DNA from: an uncultured Erythrobacter sp.
GTDB taxonomy: Bacteria; Pseudomonadota; Alphaproteobacteria; Sphingomonadales; Sphingomonadaceae
Assembly: GCA_947488755.1 (NCBI GenBank)
Contig: CANLAD010000001.1
Span: 2,303,501-2,367,500, forward strand
Direction: 5' to 3'
DNA: 64,000 nucleotides
Shown one piece after another: positions 1-8,465 of the stretch. Each line of letters starts with the position of its first letter. Position 1 is the first letter of the stretch. The notes beneath the pieces are model-generated. The model did not search any database and was not told the origin of the DNA. It saw only the letters and a list, made by a program, of their open reading frames with translations. Made by a program: the position numbers and the translations under genes.

Positions 1-101
1 AGAAACTTTCCCATGCGTGCGGCGGCGAGAACTACATCGAGACCGTATGGGGCCGCGGCTACGTTCTGCGCGACCCGAACGAGGAAGCCGAAGCGGCGTG
101 A
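1..101 (+). CDS. ctrA: Cell-cycle response regulator CtrA, C-terminal end (partial)
   Basis: Only the last 32 codons are in the window (frame starting at base 3, stop TGA at 99-101). They encode the end of an OmpR-type winged-helix DNA-binding domain, with the stretch [18 protein letters not shown] that is typical of CtrA of alphaproteobacteria. CtrA is the phosphorylated master regulator of the cell cycle, flagellar genes and, in several lineages, of GTA production, which is relevant to the GTA cluster at 30-44 kb. Another OmpR-family regulator cannot be fully excluded because the receiver domain lies outside the window, but the tail matches CtrA closely. Confidence 0.8.
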   Translation, partial: KLSHACGGENYIETVWGRGYVLRDPNEEAEAA

Positions 102-102
102 T

Positions 103-287
103 TTTCTCTCGCGCTTAGCGGCTGCGCCGCACGCTCCGAGGGGCGCGGCAGGGGCCGCGGCGCGCGGTCGCGCTTGCGGATCGAGGGCGATCCGAGGTTT
201 CTCTCACGCTTAGCGGCTGTGCCGCACGCTCCGAGGGGGTGCGGCAGGGGCCGCGGCGCGCGGTCGCGCTTGCGGATCGGGGGCGAG
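103..287. repeat. 95-bp tandem duplication downstream of ctrA
   Basis: Two imperfect copies in direct orientation begin at 103 and 198 (both start TTTCTCTC) and run to about 190 and 287. They differ by a few substitutions and one inserted base. The unit is rich in GC palindromic sub-words such as GGCCGCGGC. It lies in the 353-base gap between ctrA and the next gene, and I see no plausible gene in it. Confidence 0.75.
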
Positions 288-311
288 TCGATAGCAGTGA
301 ATTTCCGAAAT

Positions 312-344
312 CGTCCGGGACCGCACACGTCCCGGGCGCTTTCG
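312..344 (+). terminator. Hairpin, probable ctrA terminator
   Basis: A 10-bp stem (312-321 with 329-338, one G-U pair) closes a 7-base loop and is followed by the weak T-rich run CTTTCGTTT. It lies 210 bases after the ctrA stop, behind the tandem repeat. The poor T tract makes this a modest terminator call. Confidence 0.45.
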
Positions 345-454
345 TTTGCGCCTGATGGTTGCCTGAGCGCGGCAAGCGGCTGCAAACTATACGTTTCGCG
401 GATGGCCGGATGCGCGGATTGGTGAGAACCTTGGCCTCGTATCGGAGGACCGCC

Positions 455-1801
455 ATGAACGCCGTCGCAAGCACCGCCACGAATACCGATCTGTCGACCC
501 GCGCAGCCGCGATGTCGGCCGCCAACTACACGATCCGCAGCGGCGACACGCTCGGCGAGATTGCCGCGCGGTTCGGCACCGATGTGTCGACGCTCGCCCG
601 GATCAATGGCATCGCCAATCCGAACCGCATCTTTGCAGGCCAGGAACTGATGCTGCCCGCCAATGGCGCCAGCGTGCATGTCGTATCGCGCGGGGAGACG
701 CTGGGTGCGATCGCACGCGGTGCCGGGCTCTCGCTGTCCGAAGTGCTTGCGGCCAATCCGCAGATCCGCAATCCCAACGTGATCTATCCCGGCGATCGCA
801 TAAACTTACCCACGCCGGGGCCGGAGACGGTCGGTGGCGGTGCGCCGACGCCGACACCCTCCCCGGCACCGGTCGGCGCTGTGGCGACAGTCGGGGAGAC
901 CAGCTTCGTGGACGGAACACTAAGCCTTACGCAAACCGATATCGACAACCTCAAGAAGACGCTCCAGACCGAATGGGTTCAGTCGGCCGGAGACGCGCAG
1001 GCGCATGGCGTAATCGACACGATCCTTAACCGTGTCGCGTCGGGCCGTTGGGGCAGTACGGTTTCCGAGGTCGTCAATGCGCGCAACCAGTTCTCCGACA
1101 TCAACGGCCCGGTCTCGCGCCGCGACGGGCGCAATGCGGTCGAACAGATCCCGATGGCGCAGGTAAGCGACCGGGTCGATCAGCTGGTCGACAGCTATCT
1201 CGCCGAACGTGCCGGGGGCAGGCCATCTTCGATCGGGTCCAACCTCAACTACGCCAATCCCAACTATTCCGACGCGGTCAATCTGGGCTGGATCAACGCA
1301 CTGGAGGGGCCAGTGCTGGGACGCGGCGACGCGATCCATCGGCATGGGACCGTGCCCGAACTACAGCGCTTCCGGCCCGAGGCGTTTGCCATTGCCCTGC
1401 CGGGTGAAACCGCCGCTCCTGCTCCAGCTCCTTCCGGTCCGTTTGACGGAAGGGTAGTCGCCGCCGAAGTCGGCGTGGCGATCAAAAGCGACCGGGTGGA
1501 TATAGACTCGCTCCACCCCGCGATGGACCCGGTGATCCGCGCAGTCGCTACGGCGGCGGACCGGCTCGGCCTGCCCCAGCCGGTCATCACCAGCGGCAAT
1601 GACAGTCGGCACATGGACGGCTCGCTCCACTATCAGGACCGCGCGCTCGATTTCCGCGGTAACAACATCACCGATGCACAAGGGGTAGCGCTGCGCGATG
1701 CGGTTCGCGATATTCTGGGACCGGACTATGATGTGCTGTTCGAAACCTTCGCAGGCAATCCGGCCAATGACCATCTGCACGTCGAATACGATCCTGATTG
1801 A
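455..1801 (+). CDS. LysM-SleB-M15 modular peptidoglycan hydrolase
   Basis: This 448-residue protein appears to bind and cut peptidoglycan with two catalytic modules. Two LysM repeats lie at about 25-67 and 74-118, followed by a Pro/Thr linker at 120-140. Residues about 160-310 resemble the SleB/cell-wall hydrolase fold (Glu173 in TEWVQSAGD, then VIDTILNRVASGRWG). Residues 340-448 resemble an M15-type peptidase, with SLHYQDRALDFR and DHLHVEYD supplying His/Asp zinc ligands. There is no signal peptide or membrane segment. The ATG at 455 is chosen because GGAGGA lies 5 nt upstream; an in-frame TTG at 359 has no such support. It resembles phage-type lysins and could act in export, division or lysis; the function is inferred from domains only. 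Confidence 0.8.
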   Translation: MNAVASTATNTDLSTRAAAMSAANYTIRSGDTLGEIAARFGTDVSTLARINGIANPNRIFAGQELMLPANGASVHVVSRGETLGAIARGAGLSLSEVLAANPQIRNPNVIYPGDRINLPTPGPETVGGGAPTPTPSPAPVGAVATVGETSFVDGTLSLTQTDIDNLKKTLQTEWVQSAGDAQAHGVIDTILNRVASGRWGSTVSEVVNARNQFSDINGPVSRRDGRNAVEQIPMAQVSDRVDQLVDSYLAERAGGRPSSIGSNLNYANPNYSDAVNLGWINALEGPVLGRGDAIHRHGTVPELQRFRPEAFAIALPGETAAPAPAPSGPFDGRVVAAEVGVAIKSDRVDIDSLHPAMDPVIRAVATAADRLGLPQPVITSGNDSRHMDGSLHYQDRALDFRGNNITDAQGVALRDAVRDILGPDYDVLFETFAGNPANDHLHVEYDPD

Positions 1802-2315
1802 AACGGGCCCGACCGCGCGCCAACCGCTCCCGGCCAGCGCGATCCTACTGGCGATCGGCGCATTGATGCTGCCCGCTTGCGCAGGTGAGGCGGCCGATGG
1901 TGTGGACGAACACGATGGCGCGACGCAGGCCGCGGCGCTGCGCCCGACCGGGACGCCTGCGCAGCGCGTCGATCGGGGTCAGCCTCAGGAGGTCGCAGAG
2001 GTATCTCACGTGATGCGCATGAAGGACATCGAACAGGGCGATGTGCCCGCCTGCCACATCACCTTTGCCTATGAGGATCATCCGCCCGAAACGCTGATCT
2101 GGTCGAAAGAGCCGTGCAGCGATGTCTCGGCGATGTTTCTCAGCCAGGCGGAGCTGGAGCATCATCGCGACTGGCAGCGGCTGTCCAAGTACGACCGCGA
2201 ACGCTTCGCCGAATTGCCGAACAAGAAAGTGCTTTACGTCGCAGGCAATTTCACCGCCTCGGTCTACCCGCTCGACTACAATCATCTGACCTACGAAGTC
2301 ACCGTTTCCGACTGA
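1767..2315 (+). CDS. Hypothetical lipoprotein
   Basis: The product has 182 residues and no family that I recognise. The N-terminal region carries a hydrophobic stretch (ASAILLAIGALM) ending in LPAC, which reads as a lipoprotein signal with Cys as the lipidated residue, so the mature protein is probably anchored in the outer membrane or periplasm. The body is acidic with a Trp/Cys pair (LIWSKEPCSD) and a C-terminal beta-rich segment. The ATG at 1767 overlaps the preceding hydrolase gene by 35 nt in another frame; a CTG at 1794 or ATG at 1866 are weaker alternatives. The overlap suggests co-expression with the hydrolase. Confidence 0.65.
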   Translation: MTICTSNTILIETGPTARQPLPASAILLAIGALMLPACAGEAADGVDEHDGATQAAALRPTGTPAQRVDRGQPQEVAEVSHVMRMKDIEQGDVPACHITFAYEDHPPETLIWSKEPCSDVSAMFLSQAELEHHRDWQRLSKYDRERFAELPNKKVLYVAGNFTASVYPLDYNHLTYEVTVSD

Positions 2316-2569
2316 CGGGCAAAGGGACTGCGCTGCGCTACCCGAATGAAGAGACCGAAGCGGCTCCGGGCGGTTTGATCCGCTCGCCTTAATTCAATTC
2401 TAAACCGGTTTTCGTAAGCTGCGGCGATGACCAGCAGACCATCCGGTGCGGCGCGCCCGCAGTGAGCGCTATTCCTTCAAACGCGTCGAGCGCTGGCTGT
2501 GGCATCGTCCATCAACGCCCACGATGACGACCAATATCGCCGCCGATCAAACGTAATTCGCGCAACCCG

Positions 2570-3787
2570 TCAGCTTCGCCCGCTCAGTCCCGCTGCAAAG
2601 TCCAATCCGCTCGGCTGCTGGAACACGCGCAGGTCGAATTCGGGCACGATGGCGAGGAGATGGTCGAAGATATCGGCCTGAATGCTCTCGTATTTCGGCC
2701 ATTCGGTGGTGTTGGTGAAGCAGTAGAGTTGCAGCGGCAGGCCCTCCGGCCCCGGCTCCAGCTGACGCACCATCAGCGTGAATCCCTTGTCGCTGACCTT
2801 CGGGTGGTGCGTCATGTAGGCGCTCGCATAGGCGCGCAGGGTGCCGATATTGGTCAGCCGCCGCGCATTGACCGGCGCCTCGCCATCGGGAAGCTCGGCG
2901 GCGTTCCATTGCGCGATCTCGTCCCGCTTGGCTTGCAGATACGGGCGCAGCAGCACAAATTTCTTGAGGTCCGCGACCTCCTCGTCGGTCAGGAATCGGA
3001 TCGAGTTCTGGTCGATATTAAGCGAGCGCTTGATCCGCCGCCCGCCGCTTTGCGTCATTCCGCGCCAATTCTGGAACGCATCGGATACCAGCCGGTGGGT
3101 GGGAATGGTGGTGATGGTCTTGTCGAAATTCTGCACCTTGATCGTGTGCAGCGAGATGTCGATCACGTCCCCATCGGCTTCCATGCTGGGCATCGTGATC
3201 CAGTCGCCCACGCGCAGCATGTCCTGACTGGTGAGCTGAACCGAAGCGACGAGGCTCAGGATCGTGTCCTTGAACACCAGCAGCAGCACCGCGGTGATCG
3301 CGCCAAGACCCGACAGCAGCAGCAGCGGTGACTGGTCGATCAGGACCGAGATGAGGATGATCGCCGCGCCGCACAGGACGATGATCTTCACCAGCTGGAC
3401 ATAGCCCTTGATCGGGCGGTTGCGCGATTGCGGCTGGCGCTCGTAGACTTCGTTGGCGTAGCCGAGGCCGCGCACGATCGCCATCGCCACCGACACCACG
3501 ATCAGCGCCTGCGTCACGTTGGTGACGACGCTGCGCACATCGTCGTACAGGTGCGGGATTACCTGGATCCCGTAGGAAATCACCAGCAGCGGCGCGACAG
3601 TGGCGAGCCAGGCGGCGGCCCTGTCAATGCGATCCGATTTCTGGTCGAGATAGGGTTCGGCGGCGCGCAGGATCACACGCTTGAGCACGAAATTGACGGC
3701 AAGCGCGGCGGCGGCGAGCGCGAGAAGGCCGATGAGCGATTGCGCCCACACGGGCTGCTCGGCGAAAAGGCGGGTGATCGTATCCAT
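2570..3787 (-). CDS. MscS-family mechanosensitive channel (YbdG-like)
   Basis: This 405-residue inner-membrane protein is a small-conductance mechanosensitive channel that releases solutes on hypo-osmotic shock. Several hydrophobic helices occupy about residues 15-180. They are followed by the pore-lining helix and the MscS beta domain (LLVFKDTILSLVASVQL, then DMLRVGDWITMP), and a long cytoplasmic C-terminal domain with PTHRLVSDAFQNWRGM. The length and the extended C-terminal domain fit the YbdG/miniconductance branch better than classical MscS of about 285 residues. It stands alone, facing away from trmB. Confidence 0.88.
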   Translation of the reverse strand: MDTITRLFAEQPVWAQSLIGLLALAAAALAVNFVLKRVILRAAEPYLDQKSDRIDRAAAWLATVAPLLVISYGIQVIPHLYDDVRSVVTNVTQALIVVSVAMAIVRGLGYANEVYERQPQSRNRPIKGYVQLVKIIVLCGAAIILISVLIDQSPLLLLSGLGAITAVLLLVFKDTILSLVASVQLTSQDMLRVGDWITMPSMEADGDVIDISLHTIKVQNFDKTITTIPTHRLVSDAFQNWRGMTQSGGRRIKRSLNIDQNSIRFLTDEEVADLKKFVLLRPYLQAKRDEIAQWNAAELPDGEAPVNARRLTNIGTLRAYASAYMTHHPKVSDKGFTLMVRQLEPGPEGLPLQLYCFTNTTEWPKYESIQADIFDHLLAIVPEFDLRVFQQPSGLDFAAGLSGRS

Positions 3788-3889
3788 GATGCCCGCGCGC
3801 TATAGGGATGTGAGCGGGCACCTCAAGACGTAGCAGATGGCAAAGCGCACACTGGACACAGGGGCTCCTGCACGATTAGCGCGTGCGGC

Positions 3890-4597
3890 ATGAGCGCATA
3901 CAAGGACGGCGATCCCACCACCCTCTCCCGCCTGTACGGTCGCAGCGTCGGCAAACCGCTACGCGCGCGCCAGCAGGGGCTGGTCGACAGGCTGTTGCCG
4001 CAAATCGCGGTGCCGGAGGACGGGCCGGTGACGGCGCAGAACCTGTTCGCGGAAGACTGCCCGCTGCATTTCGAAATCGGTTTTGGCGGCGGCGAACACC
4101 TCGCCTACCGCGCCGATCTGCTACCCAATCACGGCTTTATCGGCGCAGAACCGTTCCTCAACGGCGTGGCGCAGGCGCTCACCCATATCGAGGATCAGCG
4201 CCTCTCCAATATCCGCCTGCATCACGGTGATGCGATCGAGGTGCTCGCGCGCATACCCGACGGCGCGCTGACGATGGTGTATCTGCTCCACCCCGATCCC
4301 TGGCCCAAGGCGCGCCATGCCAAGCGGCGGATGATGAACGATGGCCCGGTGCGGATGATCGCCGACAAGCTGAAGCCGGGGGGAGAATTCCGCTTCGGCA
4401 CCGATCATCCGGTCTATGTCCGCCATGCGCTGATGGTGATGCAGCGGTTTGAGCGGGAATTCGAATGGATCGTCGAAGGGCCGAAAAGCTGGCAGAACCG
4501 CCCGAGCGGCTGGTGCGAAACCCGCTATGAACAGAAGGCTCGCGAAAAGTTCGGCCACGAAGTCTGGTATTTTCGTTTTCGGCGCAAGCAGAACTGA
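3890..4597 (+). CDS. trmB: tRNA (guanine-N7-)-methyltransferase
   Basis: This 235-residue SAM-dependent enzyme makes m7G46 in the variable loop of tRNAs. The SAM site is visible as FEIGFGGGEHL (about residues 63-73), followed by GAEPFLNGV and the family signature VYLLHPDPWPKARHAKRR (about 127-144); the final acidic and aromatic residues also match. The length is typical for alphaproteobacterial TrmB. The ATG at 3890 is the first in-frame start. A DUF3592 gene follows after 10 nt and may be co-transcribed. Confidence 0.93.
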   Translation: MSAYKDGDPTTLSRLYGRSVGKPLRARQQGLVDRLLPQIAVPEDGPVTAQNLFAEDCPLHFEIGFGGGEHLAYRADLLPNHGFIGAEPFLNGVAQALTHIEDQRLSNIRLHHGDAIEVLARIPDGALTMVYLLHPDPWPKARHAKRRMMNDGPVRMIADKLKPGGEFRFGTDHPVYVRHALMVMQRFEREFEWIVEGPKSWQNRPSGWCETRYEQKAREKFGHEVWYFRFRRKQN

Positions 4598-4607
4598 GCA
4601 TTAACCA

Positions 4608-5315
4608 ATGAAAACGCTCGGTATTATCGGCTCCGTATTTCTCAGTGTCGGTATGCTGTTTCTGGTGCTGGCCGGTTTTGCGCTCGGCTCCGATCGCGAT
4701 GCGGCAGCCGATGCCCTGCCCGCGGATGGTACCGTCATCGCTCTTGAACGGCGTCTGCAGGACGATGGCGGCGTCACCTACGCGCCGATCGTCGAATGGG
4801 TCGATGACAGCGGAGACCGCCACCGGCTCGTCAGTTCGACCGGCTCCTATCCCTCAACGTACGCGCTCGGAGATGGCGTATCGGTGCTTTACGATCCTGA
4901 CCGGCCGGGCCGCGCGGTGATCGACAGCTTCGGCCAGCGCTTTACGGGGATACTGATCTTCGGCGGGATCGGTCTGGTGTTCGCATTGATCGGAGCGCCG
5001 ATGGTGTATTTCTACGCGATACGCCAGTGGACCATTCGTTGGCTGAAACGCCACGGCACAAGGATTGAGGCGACGTTCGTGCGTTCGGAGCTCGATCGCT
5101 CTACCGCGGTCAAAGGGCGTAACCCATATCGCGTGTTCGCACAGGGCACGCATCCACAAACCGGAAAACTCGCCAGTTTCGTGAGTGAGCCGATCTGGCT
5201 GGATCTGACTTCCGAACTCAAAAATGCGGCGATCCCCGTGCTTATTAATCGGACCAAGCACGGACCGCATTTCGTCGATCTGTCGCATTGGGTCCATGAA
5301 AGCGAGCGCGACTGA
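4608..5315 (+). CDS. DUF3592 membrane protein
   Basis: This 235-residue protein has two hydrophobic segments (about 5-27 and 100-125) flanking an extracytoplasmic DUF3592 region. Within that region, VTYAPIVEWVDDSGDRHRL and the loop VLYDPDRPGRAVID are the recognisable family pieces. The C-terminal part is soluble and holds a second similar beta-rich stretch. The role of the family is unknown. It starts 10 nt after trmB with no obvious Shine-Dalgarno sequence, so translation may rely on coupling. Confidence 0.75.
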   Translation: MKTLGIIGSVFLSVGMLFLVLAGFALGSDRDAAADALPADGTVIALERRLQDDGGVTYAPIVEWVDDSGDRHRLVSSTGSYPSTYALGDGVSVLYDPDRPGRAVIDSFGQRFTGILIFGGIGLVFALIGAPMVYFYAIRQWTIRWLKRHGTRIEATFVRSELDRSTAVKGRNPYRVFAQGTHPQTGKLASFVSEPIWLDLTSELKNAAIPVLINRTKHGPHFVDLSHWVHESERD

Positions 5316-5489
5316 TTGCGCCCCACAGCTGCGTTAAGCCGTTAATTTCCCGATCCATCGGGAACGACTCCCGGCCCGACACGCAAGCGAGGTGACGAGG
5401 GGCTTTCTTGGAACGAAATTGGGTGGTGGCCCATTGGTTGAGTGAACGCCGCCATTGACGGCCTAACCAGTTAAAAGGACATCTTCCTC

Positions 5490-5987
5490 ATGACCATCAG
5501 CACCCTGAAAGACCTCTACATCGACCAACTCCAGGATCTCTACAGCGCAGACAAGCAATCGCTCGATGCCACGAAGAAGCTGCACGAAAAGGCGACTTCG
5601 CCTGAGCTCAAGAGCGCGCTCGAAGACGGCGTAAAGGGCATTTCGCAGGGCATGGAGCAGGTCAAGGGCCTCATCCAGGGCCACGATGCGAACCCTAACG
5701 GGGAGCATTGCAAGGGCATGGAAGGGCTCGTCGCCGAAGCCAAGGCGCACGCGATCAACGCCGACATCGCGGACAAGGACGTGCTCGATGCCTCGATCAT
5801 CACGCAGTATCAGCGCATGACGCATTATGGTCTGGCCGGTTACGGCACCGCGCTCGCCTTTGCCAAGCGTCTGGGGCTGAAAAACGATGCGGATACGTTG
5901 CAGACCTGTCTGGACAACACCTATGGCGGCGACCGTCGGATGACCGAAATCGCGACTGGCGACGTCAACAAGGAAGCGATGGCGTAA
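5490..5987 (+). CDS. DUF892 ferritin-like protein (YciE/YciF type)
   Basis: This 165-residue, mostly helical protein has the four-helix DUF892 fold related to ferritin/rubrerythrin. It begins with TLKDLYIDQLQDLYSAD and contains the metal-site style motif NGEHCKGMEGLVAEA and the helix ITQYQRMTHYGLAGYGTA. Family members are induced by general or osmotic stress, and their biochemical role is unclear. The sequence AAAAGGAC lies 5-9 nt before the ATG. A strong terminator follows at 6008-6036. I looked for an EcfG-type stress promoter upstream but did not find a correctly spaced one. Confidence 0.85.
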   Translation: MTISTLKDLYIDQLQDLYSADKQSLDATKKLHEKATSPELKSALEDGVKGISQGMEQVKGLIQGHDANPNGEHCKGMEGLVAEAKAHAINADIADKDVLDASIITQYQRMTHYGLAGYGTALAFAKRLGLKNDADTLQTCLDNTYGGDRRMTEIATGDVNKEAMA

Positions 5988-6007
5988 TCGCCTGACAAGA
6001 CAAAGAA

Positions 6008-6036
6008 AAGGCCCGGCCCCAACGCCGGGCCTTTTT
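6008..6036. terminator. Bidirectional rho-independent terminator
   Basis: A 10-bp stem (AAGGCCCGGC pairing with GCCGGGCCTT) closes a 6-base loop and is followed by a run of T (6032-6036), with A residues on the opposite side. It sits between the convergent DUF892 and malic enzyme genes and could stop transcription from both. Confidence 0.9.
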
Positions 6037-6054
6037 CGTATCCGGATGCAGTTC

Positions 6055-8316
6055 CTACCCCACGATGCCCGCGCTCGACAGGACGGCCAGCGTCAGCACG
6101 TCGGGAGCGGCGGCGGTCATGGGGACGATCTGCACCGGCTTTTCCATTCCGATCAGCATCGGCCCCACGGTCGTGTTCGCGCCGAGTTCGCGCAGCAGCT
6201 TGGCCGACAGATTGGCCGATTGCAGGCCGGGCATGATGAGAACGTTGGCAGGCGCGGACAGGCGGCTGAACGGATAGAGCTTCATCACGTTCGGGTTGAG
6301 CGCGGCATCGGGCGCCATCTCCCCCTCATACTCGAAATCGCAGCCCTCACGGTCGAGGATCGCCACCGCCTCGCGGATCTTGCCGAGCCATTGGCCCGAC
6401 GGATTGCCGAAGGTCGAATAGGACAGGAATGCGACGCGCGGTTCATGCCCCATGCGCCGCGCCACCGCCGCCGTTTCACGCGCGATAATTGCGAGCTCGT
6501 CCGCATCGGGGCGCTCGTTGATCGTCGTGTCGGCGAGGAAAGTGGTGTGGTTCTTGCCGATCATCATGTGGATGCCGAACGGGAGGGCGTCCGGCTTGGG
6601 ATCGATCACGCGATTGATCTCCTTCGCGGTCTGGGCGAAGGTCCGCGTCAGGCCCGAAATCATCCCGTGTCCATGCCCCAGCGCAACCAGCAGCGCGGCG
6701 AACACGTTGCGCTCCTGATTGACCATCCGGCGCACATCGCGCTCGGTGTAGCCGCGCCGTTGCAGGCGCTTGTAGAGGAATTCGACCATTGCGGGCACGT
6801 GCTCGCTATCGGCGGAGTTCTGGATCTCGAACCCGCCGGGATCGGAGACCGAGAGCTGGTGCAGCTTGTCGAGCACCGCCTTGGTCCGCCCGACCAGGAT
6901 CGGCTCACCATAGCCGAAATCGCGATACTGGATCGCGGCGCGCAGCACCACGTCCTCCTCCGCTTCGGCAAACACCATCCGCCTGGGATTGTTCTTCGCC
7001 TCGTTGTAGACGCCCGCAAGGACGGCGGTGGTGGGGTTGAGGCGTGAACGCAGCGCGAGGCGGTACTGTTCGAAATCCTCGATCTGCGCCTGCGCGACGC
7101 CAGAATCCATCGCCGCCTTGGCCACCGCGGACGACACCACCTCAATCAGGCGCGGGTCGAACGGGGCCGGGATGATGTAATCGGTGCCGAACTTGTGGTT
7201 CCGGCCATAGGCGCTCGCCACTTCCTCGGGAACGCGTTCGCGCGCGAGTTGGGCGATGGCCTGAGCAGCGGCGACCTTCATTTCCTCGTTGATTGTCGTC
7301 GCCTGCACGTCGAGCGCGCCGCGGAAGATGAAGGGAAAACCCAGCACGTTGTTGACCTGGTTGGGAAAGTCGCTGCGCCCGGTGGCGATGATCGCATCGG
7401 GTCGCACCGCCTTCGCCTCGTCCGGCATGATTTCGGGCACCGGATTGGCCATCGCGAAAATGATCGGCTTGTCGGCCATGTGCTCGACCCATTCCGGCTT
7501 GAGCGCACCCGCCGCCGACAGGCCAAGGAAAATGTCCGCGCCCTTCAGCGCTTCTTCGAGGCTGCGCGCATCGGTTTCGACCGCATGGGCGCTTTTCCAC
7601 TGGTCGACATCCGCGCGGCCCGGATAGATCGGCCCGGAGCGGTCGCACACGATCACGTTTTCGTGCGGAACGCCCACCGATTTGACCAGCGCGGTGCAGG
7701 CGAGCGCGGACGCCCCGGCCCCGTTCACCACCATCTTTACTTCGCTGAGATCACGGCCTGTCAGGTGGCAGGCGTTGATCAGGCCGGCGACCGCGATGAT
7801 CGCGGTTCCATGCTGATCATCGTGCATGACCGGAATGTTCATCCGCTCGCGCAAGGCCGCTTCGATGATGAAGCATTCGGGCGCCTTGATGTCTTCCAGA
7901 TTGATGCCGCCGAAGGTCGGCTCCATCAGCGCGACCGCATCGATGAAGGCCTGCGGGTCTTCGGTCGCGAGCTCGATATCGATCGAATCGACGTCGGCGA
8001 AGCGCTTGAACAGCACCGCCTTGCCTTCCATCACCGGCTTGGATGCGAGCGCGCCGAGATTGCCGAGCCCGAGGATCGCCGACCCGTTGGAGATCACCGC
8101 AACGAGGTTCGCCTTGGCGGTGTAGCGCGCGGCGAGGCTGGGATCGGCTGCAATCGCTTCCACCGGGACCGCGACGCCCGGCGAATAGGCGAGGCTGAGG
8201 TCGCGCTGCGAGGTCATCGGCTTGGTCGCGACCACTTCCAGCTTACCGGGCCGGATCGTCTCGTGATAGAACAGCGCCTCACGGCTGGTGAAGCTGCCTT
8301 GGGGTTCGTCGTCCAT
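6055..8316 (-). CDS. maeB: NADP-dependent malic enzyme with phosphotransacetylase-like domain
   Basis: This 753-residue protein is predicted to convert malate to pyruvate and CO2 with reduction of NADP+. Residues 1 to about 430 form the malic enzyme module (SLAYSPGVAVP; the substrate/metal segment MHDDQHGTAI; the dinucleotide motif VVNGAGASALA). The remainder resembles phosphotransacetylase (VLAGVYNEAKNNPRRMVFAE and IMPGLQSANLSAKLL). This fusion is the standard architecture of large bacterial MaeB; the PTA domain is generally regulatory (acetyl-CoA response) rather than catalytic. It is divergent from mutS. Confidence 0.93.
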   Translation of the reverse strand: MDDEPQGSFTSREALFYHETIRPGKLEVVATKPMTSQRDLSLAYSPGVAVPVEAIAADPSLAARYTAKANLVAVISNGSAILGLGNLGALASKPVMEGKAVLFKRFADVDSIDIELATEDPQAFIDAVALMEPTFGGINLEDIKAPECFIIEAALRERMNIPVMHDDQHGTAIIAVAGLINACHLTGRDLSEVKMVVNGAGASALACTALVKSVGVPHENVIVCDRSGPIYPGRADVDQWKSAHAVETDARSLEEALKGADIFLGLSAAGALKPEWVEHMADKPIIFAMANPVPEIMPDEAKAVRPDAIIATGRSDFPNQVNNVLGFPFIFRGALDVQATTINEEMKVAAAQAIAQLARERVPEEVASAYGRNHKFGTDYIIPAPFDPRLIEVVSSAVAKAAMDSGVAQAQIEDFEQYRLALRSRLNPTTAVLAGVYNEAKNNPRRMVFAEAEEDVVLRAAIQYRDFGYGEPILVGRTKAVLDKLHQLSVSDPGGFEIQNSADSEHVPAMVEFLYKRLQRRGYTERDVRRMVNQERNVFAALLVALGHGHGMISGLTRTFAQTAKEINRVIDPKPDALPFGIHMMIGKNHTTFLADTTINERPDADELAIIARETAAVARRMGHEPRVAFLSYSTFGNPSGQWLGKIREAVAILDREGCDFEYEGEMAPDAALNPNVMKLYPFSRLSAPANVLIMPGLQSANLSAKLLRELGANTTVGPMLIGMEKPVQIVPMTAAAPDVLTLAVLSSAGIVG

Positions 8317-8465
8317 CGTCGCGATCGTTCCTGTTTCTTGCCTGCGGCCCGGTTGGTTACGGGCGCGTCTAACCCGGCGTGAAACGATAAGATAGAGGCC
8401 AAAGTGCGGTGAAAAGAGCGCGTGCGGCTTTGCCGAATCGGGCGCGCGCCGGGTAGGGCATCGCG

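Noticed and set aside
377..390. The 12-mer GCTGCAAACTAT shared with about 19451-19462.
   Set aside because: Two copies of a 12-mer in 64 kb in non-homologous settings are likely chance.
5330..5350. A CtrA box at TTAAGCCGTTAA.
   Set aside because: The spacing between the two TTAA words is 4, not 7.
5316..5489. An EcfG promoter upstream of the DUF892 gene.
   Set aside because: GGAAC words occur, but no CGTT-like -10 lies at 16-17 bases; the nearest GGTT is 21 bases away.
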